From Chryseobacterium sp. ERMR1:04 (GTDB lineage Bacteria > Bacteroidota > Bacteroidia > Flavobacteriales > Weeksellaceae), in contig NZ_LIRF01000003.1 of NCBI RefSeq assembly GCF_001297705.1, forward strand, positions 1,116,001-1,180,000: 64,000 nt of DNA. The letters run 5' to 3'. How positions within the stretch are numbered: position 1 is the stretch's first letter; every line of letters starts with the position of its first letter. This document shows, in pieces, positions 8,965 through 17,027 of the stretch. Position numbers and translations under genes: made by a program. The notes beneath the pieces are model-generated. The model was not told where the DNA came from. It did not search any database and worked only from the letters and a program-made list of their open reading frames with translations.

Positions 8965-10069
8965 GATTGATTTGTTTTTTTATATTAACAACTTTCACCT
9001 CATTAATTAATACATTCATTCTATTAAATGTCTGATCCCAAGATTCATCTTCCAGAAAATGATCTACTGTACGCAACCAATGATCCTTGTCAGGATTTGT
9101 AAATATTGCTTCTGCAGCAGTTACGAAAGATTCTGAACCATCAATAATATGAACTAAACCTGCATTTCCATAGGGTTGTACTACGTCTTTAATGGCAGTT
9201 GAGATGACAGCTTTTCCTGCCGCTAAATATTCAGGAGTTTTGGTTGGACTAATAAATTCGGTTGATTCATTTAATGCAAATAAAATTAGGGCAATATCCC
9301 AATATGCGATGTACATTGGCAATTCAGCATAACTCTTGGGGCCTAAATAATGAATATTTTCTGCCTTTGGTAAATCATCAGGATGTATTTTAACAACAGG
9401 ACCAATAATGATAAACTGCCATTCCGTACGTTTTGCAGAAACTTCACGAAGGAGTTCAATATCAAACCGTTCGTCTACCACCCCAAAAAATCCTAACCTT
9501 GGAAACCCAATGGATTTTTGATCATAAGGTTCCTGCAGAATGGTCCGGGCTTTTCCAAAGTGAGCCTTATCAATGCTGCTGGGTATTGCATGAATATTGT
9601 GATGTCTATTTTTTTTTGCCTGATAAAGAGAATGGCCTCCTGTAAATACAATATCAGCCTTTTTAAAAAGCTCATCTTCAAATTGTAAAAGCTGAGGAGG
9701 GGCAAAACGGAACGCTGATAACTCATCCATGGAGTCATAAATGATCTTTTTAGGGCTAAGCTTATCCGTAAACTGGAGTGCCATGGGAGTATAATACCAA
9801 CAGATGTAATCTTCAATATTATATTCTTCCAAAAGTTTGTCGATAAGATTTATGATTCTACCATTGGTAGTTTCATCCTGGGTTGTGACTAACAATTCCA
9901 CAATACAAATACCATTTTGTATGTTGACCTTATATGTATCAGAATCTCCAATTTTTGGTTCCTCAATATAAAATACCTGATACTCCTTTGAAAACCTTGT
10001 TAAAAGGTGTTGAGGTCGTTGATAAACAAAGTTCCACGACAAGTGACTGAAACATAATAAGTATTTCAT
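8957..10069 (-). CDS. Glycosyltransferase, GT-B fold (GT1/GT4-like)
   Basis: A 370-residue protein starting MKYLLCFSHLSWNFVYQRPQ, a start seen in glycosyltransferases with a role in surface sugars. The C-terminal half has the nucleotide-sugar site with FISPTKTPEYLAAGKAV, a variant of the E-X7-E region. It is the first gene of the operon with the mutase and the hydrolase-like protein, so it may use UDP-galactofuranose. A promoter with a Crp/Fnr-like palindrome lies directly upstream. It has no membrane segment and is probably cytosolic or peripheral. Confidence 0.85.
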   Translation of the reverse strand: MKYLLCFSHLSWNFVYQRPQHLLTRFSKEYQVFYIEEPKIGDSDTYKVNIQNGICIVELLVTTQDETTNGRIINLIDKLLEEYNIEDYICWYYTPMALQFTDKLSPKKIIYDSMDELSAFRFAPPQLLQFEDELFKKADIVFTGGHSLYQAKKNRHHNIHAIPSSIDKAHFGKARTILQEPYDQKSIGFPRLGFFGVVDERFDIELLREVSAKRTEWQFIIIGPVVKIHPDDLPKAENIHYLGPKSYAELPMYIAYWDIALILFALNESTEFISPTKTPEYLAAGKAVISTAIKDVVQPYGNAGLVHIIDGSESFVTAAEAIFTNPDKDHWLRTVDHFLEDESWDQTFNRMNVLINEVKVVNIKKQINHV

Positions 10070-10092
10070 ATTCTCATATAATTTATTATGAA

Positions 10093-10138
10093 CAAATTAA
10101 TGTGATACAATATGTATGTCCTATGATAATAATCATAG
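10093..10138 (-). promoter_or_regulatory. Predicted promoter and Crp/Fnr-like operator of the sugar operon
   Basis: CTATGATAATAATCATAG (10121-10138) has 7-bp inverted arms and a TGA-N6-TCA core. On the minus strand it is followed by TTAATTTG (10100-10093), seven of eight bases of a TAnnTTTG-type box. The centre-to-centre spacing is 33 bp, the same as upstream of katE. The glycosyltransferase ATG is 24 bp further on. Confidence 0.5.
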
Positions 10139-10378
10139 ATGAAAAATGGGAGACGAATAGATGACTATATATTATTTATTGCATTATCATTTTTCCAGAA
10201 ATTATGGTAACTATTACATTTTATTAAAGAAATCCAAACATTCTATACGGTGAACCTTTATCTAATTACATATTTTATAATTGATTCTATTTAACACAAA
10301 TAAAAATTTAAAAATACCAAAGTATGATTCAAAACATAATAATAAAAAACGATTTGCATTATATTTGCTATATATAAT

Positions 10379-10426
10379 TTGCTGATGAATTATAATATCT
10401 CCTAGTCCATTATGGAGCTTCAGCAA
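10379..10426. other. Structured inverted repeat in the 10.07-10.63 kb gap
   Basis: TTGCTGA (10379) pairs with TCAGCAA (ending 10426), enclosing CTCC/GGAG and the 11-base palindrome TCCATTATGGA (10406-10416). The 562-bp gap between the divergent glycosyltransferase and crp-like genes otherwise shows no gene. The structure could belong to an untranslated leader or a small RNA; no T-run follows on either strand. Confidence 0.35.
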
Positions 10427-10631
10427 TTCTTATAGGGAAGTCGTCTCATATATATTTATAAAAGAGATACTACACCATTTCCTCATGAACTTTCCAATAC
10501 ACCTTCACTAGATTGTTGCTTTAAAAAACATTGCAGCATACAGCTAAATTACGATCTCCGTAATACGCTGATGATCCTTTTTGCTGGGAATATAGGTCAA
10601 TCCTTATCATTAACCACAAAAAATTAAAAGT

Positions 10632-11228
10632 ATGTTTATTAAAGAAGAACTTCTGCACTCTATTGGAGCAGCAGAACAAAATTATAGACCTGGGGATTAT
10701 ATATTTCGCGAAGGCGGAACTCCTCAATTCTATTTTCAGTTAGTTAACGGTGATATTAAACTAAATAATTACAATAGCGCTGGTAAAGAGTTTATTCAAA
10801 GTATTTTAACTTATAAAAATGCTATAGGAGAATATATGCTGTATACAGAAAATAAATATCCTATGAATGCTGTAGCTCTTACGAATTGTACAATCATTAA
10901 ATTATGCGGGAAAAGTTTACTACACTATTTAGATCAAAATCCAAGTCATTATTTAGATCTGTGCAGATCATTATCAAAGCATCTCTACCGCAAATTTGTT
11001 CTCACTCAAAAAATATCGTGTCACAGTGCAGTTGAAAGATTAAAAGAAGTGCTGGAGTTTATGAAACAGGAGCAGGAAAACAAAGCTCCATTCACCTATG
11101 AAGTTCCTATGACACGACAGCAATTAGCATCATTAACAGGTTTATGTGTTGAAACAACTATTAGGGCTATAAAAAAGATGGAGCGAGAAAATCTACTTCG
11201 AATTGCAAATAGAAAAATTCTGTATTAA
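10632..11228 (+). CDS. Crp/Fnr-family transcriptional regulator, paralogue 1
   Basis: A 198-residue regulator with a cyclic-nucleotide-binding-like beta-barrel (about 15-115) and a C-terminal winged helix (about 145-198). The recognition region is TRQQLASLTGLCVETTIRA. The barrel lacks the conserved cAMP-contacting Arg/Ser pattern, as in most flavobacterial members, so the effector is unknown. No cysteine cluster for an iron-sulfur centre is present. It is divergent from the sugar operon and is a close relative of the regulator at 12037-12633, sharing the helix-turn-helix almost residue for residue. It is a candidate activator of the TGA-N6-TCA sites nearby. Confidence 0.88.
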   Translation: MFIKEELLHSIGAAEQNYRPGDYIFREGGTPQFYFQLVNGDIKLNNYNSAGKEFIQSILTYKNAIGEYMLYTENKYPMNAVALTNCTIIKLCGKSLLHYLDQNPSHYLDLCRSLSKHLYRKFVLTQKISCHSAVERLKEVLEFMKQEQENKAPFTYEVPMTRQQLASLTGLCVETTIRAIKKMERENLLRIANRKILY

Positions 11229-12036
11229 TATTTACGAAAAACTTTTCGATATTTTATTTGATAGTTGAATAAATCATGAAGAGTCCTAGACGTCTATGGT
11301 AAAAGTTAGCTAAAGCAGGAACTGCTTTATTTACAATCATCATCATTACCACTCAAGCTGTTTATACAAATAAGATAAATGGCAATTTTATAATAACAAG
11401 ATAGTTCAGGCAGAGATAATTCAGAAAAAATTGATTATCAAAATAGCGTATATACTTCTCAAGCAGGTAAACTGCAATTATAGATTATAGTATAAAAGCA
11501 AGCAAAATGGCAATATTAATTGAAAGCTTACCTCAAAATCAATTGTATTGCCAAAAACTGCCGCTAATTTTTCAAAAGACACCGGTAGAAGAATTAAGAC
11601 CAAAAAAAATTAAAATTATTGAAATTTCTTTTTTATAAATGCTGTATTCTTAGCATTAAAATATCATCCTTAATGATGAAGTTAAGTTGATGCTCTACTT
11701 CAATTCCACTATATACTATTTACGTAGCAATGCGATTTGACGCAAATATTAAGCTGTAGTCGAATCAAGGTAAATCTGAAATATCGAATCACGATATTTT
11801 GATGTCTGGGAATTTCGGCGATGATGAGATCTATTTGAAAAACATTTGATATTTAAAGCTTAGTTGACGCAATGATTATTATAGAAATTATTGGTAAATA
11901 CTTTTAAAATTACTTATTAAATTAAACCTTTACTGCATATTAAATATAGAAGTTAAATCATTAATATTTTATAAAAAGAAACAACAATTAGTAATAAATA
12001 TGAAGCGAATTACCTGATCTACAAACTCTCTCTTAT
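11229..12036. other. Gene-free, apparently decayed stretch between two crp-like genes
   Basis: About 0.8 kb with no convincing gene on either strand. The plus-strand frame from 11275 reads like a broken membrane protein (KLAKAGTALFTIIIITTQAV) interrupted by several stops, then a 44-codon open stretch from 11506. It may be a decayed gene, but no family is recognisable. Confidence 0.4.
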
Positions 12037-12633
12037 CTAACCAAAAATTTTACCATCTACGATTTTTACAAAATTTTCCTTCTCTAATAATTTGACTGTT
12101 CGAATAACTGTCTCCGTTCTTAAACCAGTTAAAGAAGCTAATTGCTTTCTGGTGTAAGGTACCTCATAATCAAAAGGTTCAAGCAGTTCTTCAACGCTTT
12201 TGAGATAACTAATCACCGCAATAATTTTACTACGAGGATCACCATATGCCATTAAATTTATAAGCTTACGTTGATGATTTATATATAGAGAAGTAAACTG
12301 GTAAAGTTTGATTATTATTTCAGGATTTTTTTCTAACAGCTCAAAAAATTTTTCTCTACTTATTGCATATATATCCATGCTACTTAAAGCTATTGCATTA
12401 ATAGTATAGAAAGTTTCCGCACATAGATAAGTTTCCCCAACGGGCTCTCCCCTGCCTAGAATCTGATGTATAAATTCATTACTGCCAATTTTGTCACTTG
12501 CAATTTTTAAACTGCCCCTTTTGATTTGATAATAATATTGGGCATATGTTTCAGGACGAAGTAAATATTCACCTTTTTCTAAGGTTATCAGATGAGCCCC
12601 ATGAGTTTTCAGCAATCTTTCTTTAATGATCAT
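12037..12633 (-). CDS. Crp/Fnr-family transcriptional regulator, paralogue 2
   Basis: A 198-residue regulator of the same length and architecture as the one at 10632-11228: effector barrel about 15-115, dimerisation helix, and winged helix about 145-198 with TRKQLASLTGLRTETVIRT. The recognition helices of the two paralogues are almost identical, so they may bind overlapping sites. The effector pocket differs more, suggesting different signals. It faces paralogue 1 across decayed DNA. A TGA-N6-TCA element lies 116 bp upstream of its start, so it may be autoregulated or cross-regulated. Confidence 0.88.
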   Translation of the reverse strand: MIIKERLLKTHGAHLITLEKGEYLLRPETYAQYYYQIKRGSLKIASDKIGSNEFIHQILGRGEPVGETYLCAETFYTINAIALSSMDIYAISREKFFELLEKNPEIIIKLYQFTSLYINHQRKLINLMAYGDPRSKIIAVISYLKSVEELLEPFDYEVPYTRKQLASLTGLRTETVIRTVKLLEKENFVKIVDGKIFG

Positions 12634-12748
12634 AATCTGTAAATTTTAAAGATTAAGAAATTCTGATTACGTTTGAATAAAATAAACAGCTTTAAACCTC
12701 ATCCTTTGAATAGAATTGTAATATAGAAACAAGTTTTAACCCGTCATA

Positions 12749-12760
12749 TGATTTAAGTCA
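12749..12760 (-). promoter_or_regulatory. TGA-N6-TCA element upstream of the crp-like gene
   Basis: TGATTTAAGTCA lies in the 468-bp gap upstream of paralogue 2. At the distance where the other sites have a -7 box, only a poor TAnnTTTG match is seen (TATATTAC), so this is the weakest of the four sites. Confidence 0.3.
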
Positions 12761-12991
12761 CAATACCTACTGATGTAGAATGACAATGATTTCTTATGAA
12801 CGTTTAAATGGTAAATCTTTCTCTTAGATTGTTGTATAATTTTTTTATTATCAGTTATCTTTTTCATAAATGTTTTTTCTGATTTTTAATTTTCCTTAAA
12901 TGCAATCTATTATATGTTTTTGTAACCTCCTTAAAAGAGGGTTTCATATTTTCTACATCATCATTGTATCTGCAGTCTTATTATGAAAATA

Positions 12992-13020
12992 ATTGAGGCT
13001 ACTATTTAAGTAGCCTCAAT
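12992..13020 (-). terminator. Stem-loop terminator after the GG-leader peptide gene
   Basis: A perfect 12-bp inverted repeat, ATTGAGGCTACT / AGTAGCCTCAAT, with a 5-nt loop, lies 81 bp beyond the peptide stop codon. On the minus strand TATTTTCAT follows. Confidence 0.65.
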
Positions 13021-13101
13021 ATCGATTTTGTTTACGCTCATCACTATAGTTCTCAAAAATAACAGAACTTTACATACCATAAAGGATGAGCATGGAAACT
13101 C

Positions 13102-13281
13102 TTAATCAATGAGAATAGGACCATTGCTGCATGCTTGTCCTAATGGAATACATACTCCATTGCATTTATACGATGTATGTGGATTACAAGGACAATCTTT
13201 AGGTGGAATATTAGAACAGTTAACAATTCCTCCGTTTAAAGATCTTAATTCAAAACGAGAAAGTTTTTTTAAATTTTTCAT
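13102..13281 (-). CDS. GG-leader bacteriocin-like precursor peptide
   Basis: A 59-codon gene. The leader MKNLKKLSRFELRSLNGG ends in a double glycine, the processing site of peptidase-containing exporters, and is the form seen in flavobacterial bacteriocin-like or natural-product precursor families. The 41-residue core has six cysteines (21, 31, 33, 43, 47 and 54 of the precursor) and ends GPILID. It might form disulfides or be a RiPP substrate. No modification enzyme, exporter or immunity gene lies beside it, so maturation would need factors encoded elsewhere. A 15-base palindrome lies just upstream and a terminator downstream, supporting a real transcription unit. Confidence 0.75.
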   Translation of the reverse strand: MKNLKKLSRFELRSLNGGIVNCSNIPPKDCPCNPHTSYKCNGVCIPLGQACSNGPILID

Positions 13282-13295
13282 AGTTAAATAGTTTG

Positions 13296-13310
13296 TTAGT
13301 GATTCACTAA
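13296..13310 (-). promoter_or_regulatory. Palindrome just upstream of the GG-leader peptide start
   Basis: TTAGTGATTCACTAA is a perfect palindrome around its central base and ends 15 bp upstream of the ATG. Its position suggests an operator or 5'-leader structure; no protein can be assigned. Confidence 0.4.
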
Positions 13311-13492
13311 TTTAATAAAAAAGCAGCTAATAGTCAAAAAAAGTTCTATAAAAAACATAATGATAAGATAAATAATATTTTGTACTCAAAATCTAGCTGA
13401 CAATATCAATTAGAGTAGATCCTCAATTTTTTACACATCACTAATAAGAGGTATGTAATAGAATAATAGGAATTAGGATGAAGTACTCATCC

Positions 13493-14242
13493 CTATTGAT
13501 AAACCCCATTAATCTGTAAAACACCTTTAGCCATAAATTGATTTAAAGAACTTACTGATGGTGCAGGTCTAGCTATTGCTAAATCTGCAGATGCACTTCC
13601 TGCGGTATTTCTTCTTGTGGCATATATTTCTATTGTATGAGCTCCAACTGATAGATTTGATGATTGTCCTAAAACAGACCATTTATCAGTAGTACCTGAA
13701 AAACCATTTCCTGATATAGCAAACATTCTGGTGGCAATTAACTTTCCGTCTAAAAATATTCCTATAGCATAGGAAATAGTCATATCACCTGTCATTGCTG
13801 CAGCTGAATCATATTGAACCATCCCTTCTACTGAAATATTAATCGTATTACTTGGCTGAATAATATTCAAAGTTGATTGTAATCCCGATATCTTTATCCA
13901 ACTCCCATTTCCTGGTGTAATACTACTTGCCGGAACGCTATTTTCGTTATACGTAGTTGAACCTGTTTGTCCTGTTTGTGTAAGAAGCAATCCAGTGCTG
14001 TTACTTACAGAAGGTAAGACAAAGGTAAGATTACTTCTGTCAGTTGATGATTTTATCACTCCATTTGAATCAATCAATAAATAAGCTCCAGATCCCGCCT
14101 TTACGCCTTCAACTCTCAAGGGATCATTAGTTCCATTAGCTACAATATGCAGCATATTTTTTGGATTAGCAGTATTAATACCAACTTGAGCGAAGGTAGT
14201 TGCATAAGCTGAAAAAATTAATAAAAAGAATATTTTTTTCAT
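13493..14242 (-). CDS. Secreted protein of unknown function, tail-fibre-like start
   Basis: A 249-residue exported protein. The signal peptide MKKIFFLLIFSAYATTFAQ is cleaved before VGINTANPKNMLHI, a start repeated in many Bacteroidetes extracellular proteins. The rest is Ser/Thr/Gly-rich and predicted beta-rich (about 40-245), with a jelly-roll-like character but no catalytic motif. No T9SS C-terminal domain is evident. It lies 211 bp upstream of the GG-leader peptide on the same strand; a functional link is not shown. Function unknown. Confidence 0.7.
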   Translation of the reverse strand: MKKIFFLLIFSAYATTFAQVGINTANPKNMLHIVANGTNDPLRVEGVKAGSGAYLLIDSNGVIKSSTDRSNLTFVLPSVSNSTGLLLTQTGQTGSTTYNENSVPASSITPGNGSWIKISGLQSTLNIIQPSNTINISVEGMVQYDSAAAMTGDMTISYAIGIFLDGKLIATRMFAISGNGFSGTTDKWSVLGQSSNLSVGAHTIEIYATRRNTAGSASADLAIARPAPSVSSLNQFMAKGVLQINGVYQ

Positions 14243-14770
14243 TTTTAGTTTATTATTGTTAGAGTATAAATTAAGATTAAAAATAGCCTCTGGTATTCTT
14301 ATGTTTTTTTGGGATCTAAAGAAATTTAAGAGGCTAATAAAGTGTTCATCTATGTTCTTAGAATCCGAATAATTCTATGATTTAAATTCTACTATTTGTA
14401 TTTTTTAACACCAATAATTACCTGACAGAGTATTATTGATTATTTTATTAACTAAAAACACAATTTTCGTTAAAATTTTAATGGCGCAAAGTACCGATAT
14501 TTTACTATCAAATCACGTAGAATACGCATCGATATATATCGACAATAATGTAGATATTTATCGATAAAACAAGATTGAAACTTCATCGCAGTTTCTAATA
14601 AAATATTAACTGTCTAATGAGTATGTAAAGGGCGGATTAGCTTGTAAAACAATATAATTCTATCAGCTAATAAAAAATAGAAAAGAATACTACAAATTTC
14701 TGAATACCATATCAATACTTTAGTATTTTACATATTTAATTAATACAATCGTGATGTAACTTTTATGGTA
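14243..14770. other. Gene-free stretch with AT-rich palindromes
   Basis: No gene is seen in this gap. It contains the 14-bp palindrome TCGATATATATCGA (14529-14542) and the 10-bp palindrome TTATCGATAA (14558-14567) within 40 bp. Two ATCGAT-centred palindromes this close could be protein-binding sites for the secreted-protein promoter or part of an element end. Confidence 0.4.
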
Positions 14771-14802
14771 ATAGATGCTATGCTTTGTAGCATAGCATCT
14801 AT
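14771..14802 (-). terminator. Strong hairpin beyond the mob operon
   Basis: A perfect 14-bp stem, ATAGATGCTATGCT / AGCATAGCATCTAT, with a 4-nt loop lies 73 bp beyond the mobC stop. It is the natural candidate for the mob operon terminator, although only ATTACC and not a T-run follows. It could instead mark the element's left end. Confidence 0.5.
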
Positions 14803-14874
14803 TTGGATAGCACTTTTTATAAACATATTTTTCTGCTAAGTTTAAATTCTAGTAAGAACGCAGAATTATTTAGC

Positions 14875-16875
14875 TTACTTTTTAGTAATCAAATGTTGCA
14901 AATCAGGATCATTCTCAATACGCTTCAACTCCTTTTCAATAATAGCCACAACATCACTTTTTATTTTTTTATATTGGATATCAATTTGATGTTTCATAGT
15001 ATCCTCACCTTCTTCATTTACAAATGAGACAACATCTGGAATCTTCTGATAGTTCATGGTTTCAGCATGCACCTTTTCATTATCTACGACAATTTCAGCA
15101 TGAAACATTTTCTGTTCTATGCGTTCATTGTAATTATCAGACACCGCCCCTACGAAGATTCCCTGAGTCAATGTCGAAATCTTAGAGGCCGGAATAAGAC
15201 TGTCTAATTGCGTAGAAATTGAAGTTGATTTATCATTTCTGTTGATGGTCATACTTTGGCGTTTCTGCAAAACCTTCCCAAAACGTTCGGAAAGATTTTT
15301 AGCCGTCTCTCCAACGACCTGACCACTGAAAATATTACCTACCGTATTTTGTATCACTTTACTTTCCTTGTCTCCATAATCACGGGTTAATTGCGAAAAG
15401 TCCTGAAAGCCTAAACAAACCGCTACTTTATTACTTCTTGCTGTGGCAATAAGATGATCCAGCCCTCTAAAATAAATAGTAGGCAGCTCATCGATGATCA
15501 CCGAACTCTTCAATTGCCCTTTTTTATTAATAAGTTTTACAATCCTGGAATTATAAAGACCCAATGCCGCAGAATAAATATTTTGCCGGTCAGGATTATT
15601 TCCCACACAGAGTATCTTAGGTTCATTAGGGTTATTAATATCCAATGAAAAATCATCACCTGTCATCACCCAGTATAGCTGGGGTGAAATCATTCTTGAC
15701 AAAGGTATTTTTGCTGAAGCAATCTGACCTTGCAATTGATCTTGCGCTCCTCCCTGCCAGGCATCCATAAAAGGAGACAGGTAATTTTCTAATTCAGGGT
15801 AGGACGTTAGGATCGTAAACACATCAGAATATTTTTTGTTAAGCAATTCTATAGCATGAGGAAAAGTACAATAGGTACCACCGTCATATATCTTTAAAAA
15901 CCAAATAATAGCTGCCAACAGGATAATTGGAGATTCAACAAAGAAATCTCCCTGTTTTTGAATCCAGCTTCTGTTCAGATTCAGCATAATGGTATAGGCT
16001 GCTTCATAGGCATCAGAAATATCCGTCATAAAATCAGGATTTAAGGGATTACATCGGTGACTTTTTCTGGGGTCATCAAAATTGATGATGTAGAATGTAG
16101 GTTTTACTTTATACGCATTGTGATTTTTTAGCAAATGGTTATAGGCAATGGTAGAAAGATCATCAAATTTAAAATCATAGATATACATAGAAAAACCTTT
16201 TTCAATCTGCTGTTTGATGTAATTATTAATAATCGCATATGATTTTCCTGATCCGGGAGTTCCCAATACAATGGTTGCCCGAAATGGATTTACAATATTA
16301 ATCCAGCCATTATTCCACTTTCCTTTATAATAAAACCGAGTGGGAAGGTTGACTGAATATTCATTTTCCATCAATTGGGTTTCCTGCAAAAAACTTTCAT
16401 TCTCATGATTAAAAACATCATCCATCAGATTATGGGATAGCAGCCTACTCATCCATAAGCCCGCCATAAGAAGAATAATATATCCTATGCCCAACGTCAG
16501 CATATATAAGAAAGTACCGATAGATGAAGATAATTGAAATAGAGGGGTATTAAAAAAGTAAAGTATAAACCCTACGATTAAAGCAAGATTAATGTTAGAC
16601 CAGATAATCTTCTCATTTTTTACCCCTTTTGTTCCCAGACAGCTCAAGGCAAGCAATACCAGTGCAAATATTTTGGTATAGAGGGGATGGGAAAATAGTT
16701 TTGCTGTTTTTTGGAAATTGTACAATATGGTATTTATAATCTCGAGCGTCCATCCTCTTTCCATAAAAAAACCATAACAATACCAGTATAGATGCATCAA
16801 AAGAATGAGTATGCTCACTGCTCTCATGAAGGCCATAATCTTTGCTAAACCTCTTAAGTCATCTTCTCCCTGCAT
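14875..16875 (-). CDS. mobC: Conjugative coupling ATPase (MobC/TraG, VirD4-like)
   Basis: A 666-residue type IV coupling protein that links the relaxosome to the transfer channel. Four or so N-terminal membrane segments (about 12-37, 66-82, 96-112, 118-143) precede the ATPase domain. Walker A is GTPGSGKS (205-212) and a Walker B-like strand is SSVIIDELPTIYF, followed by the TraG motif ATARSNKVAVCLGFQDFSQL. It closes the mobA-mobB-mobC set, 152 bp beyond mobB. The start at 16875 gives a hydrophilic 11-residue N-terminus before the first membrane segment. Confidence 0.93.
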   Translation of the reverse strand: MQGEDDLRGLAKIMAFMRAVSILILLMHLYWYCYGFFMERGWTLEIINTILYNFQKTAKLFSHPLYTKIFALVLLALSCLGTKGVKNEKIIWSNINLALIVGFILYFFNTPLFQLSSSIGTFLYMLTLGIGYIILLMAGLWMSRLLSHNLMDDVFNHENESFLQETQLMENEYSVNLPTRFYYKGKWNNGWINIVNPFRATIVLGTPGSGKSYAIINNYIKQQIEKGFSMYIYDFKFDDLSTIAYNHLLKNHNAYKVKPTFYIINFDDPRKSHRCNPLNPDFMTDISDAYEAAYTIMLNLNRSWIQKQGDFFVESPIILLAAIIWFLKIYDGGTYCTFPHAIELLNKKYSDVFTILTSYPELENYLSPFMDAWQGGAQDQLQGQIASAKIPLSRMISPQLYWVMTGDDFSLDINNPNEPKILCVGNNPDRQNIYSAALGLYNSRIVKLINKKGQLKSSVIIDELPTIYFRGLDHLIATARSNKVAVCLGFQDFSQLTRDYGDKESKVIQNTVGNIFSGQVVGETAKNLSERFGKVLQKRQSMTINRNDKSTSISTQLDSLIPASKISTLTQGIFVGAVSDNYNERIEQKMFHAEIVVDNEKVHAETMNYQKIPDVVSFVNEEGEDTMKHQIDIQYKKIKSDVVAIIEKELKRIENDPDLQHLITKK

Positions 16876-17027
16876 TTCTTATTATTTAAAATCGGGAGTG
16901 AATATAAATTTTGCTATTCCTTCGAGAAGAAAACAGGAGACATTGGCTTTCAGATGGATACATTTGGCTTACAGCACAATATCTTAGCAAAAGAAAATAA
17001 ACAGACTGTATCTGTTGTAATTCTTTT

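Noticed and set aside
9493-9816. Open frame of 107 codons within the glycosyltransferase gene in another frame
   Set aside because: It lies wholly inside a well-supported gene on the same strand and has no protein-like features.
11275-11637. Plus-strand frame resembling a membrane protein, between the crp paralogues
   Set aside because: It is broken by at least six in-frame stops and no family is recognisable, so it is reported only as decayed DNA.
12864-12947. 27-codon minus-strand frame starting MKPSFKEV, upstream of the crp-like gene
   Set aside because: It is short, basic and lacks a terminator or conserved feature; a chance frame in AT-rich DNA is the simpler reading.
14243-14874. Search for a direct repeat of the tRNA-Arg 3' end marking the left element end
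   Set aside because: No copy of GGGGTTCGAACCCC-like sequence was found left of the mob genes, so the left boundary is left open.
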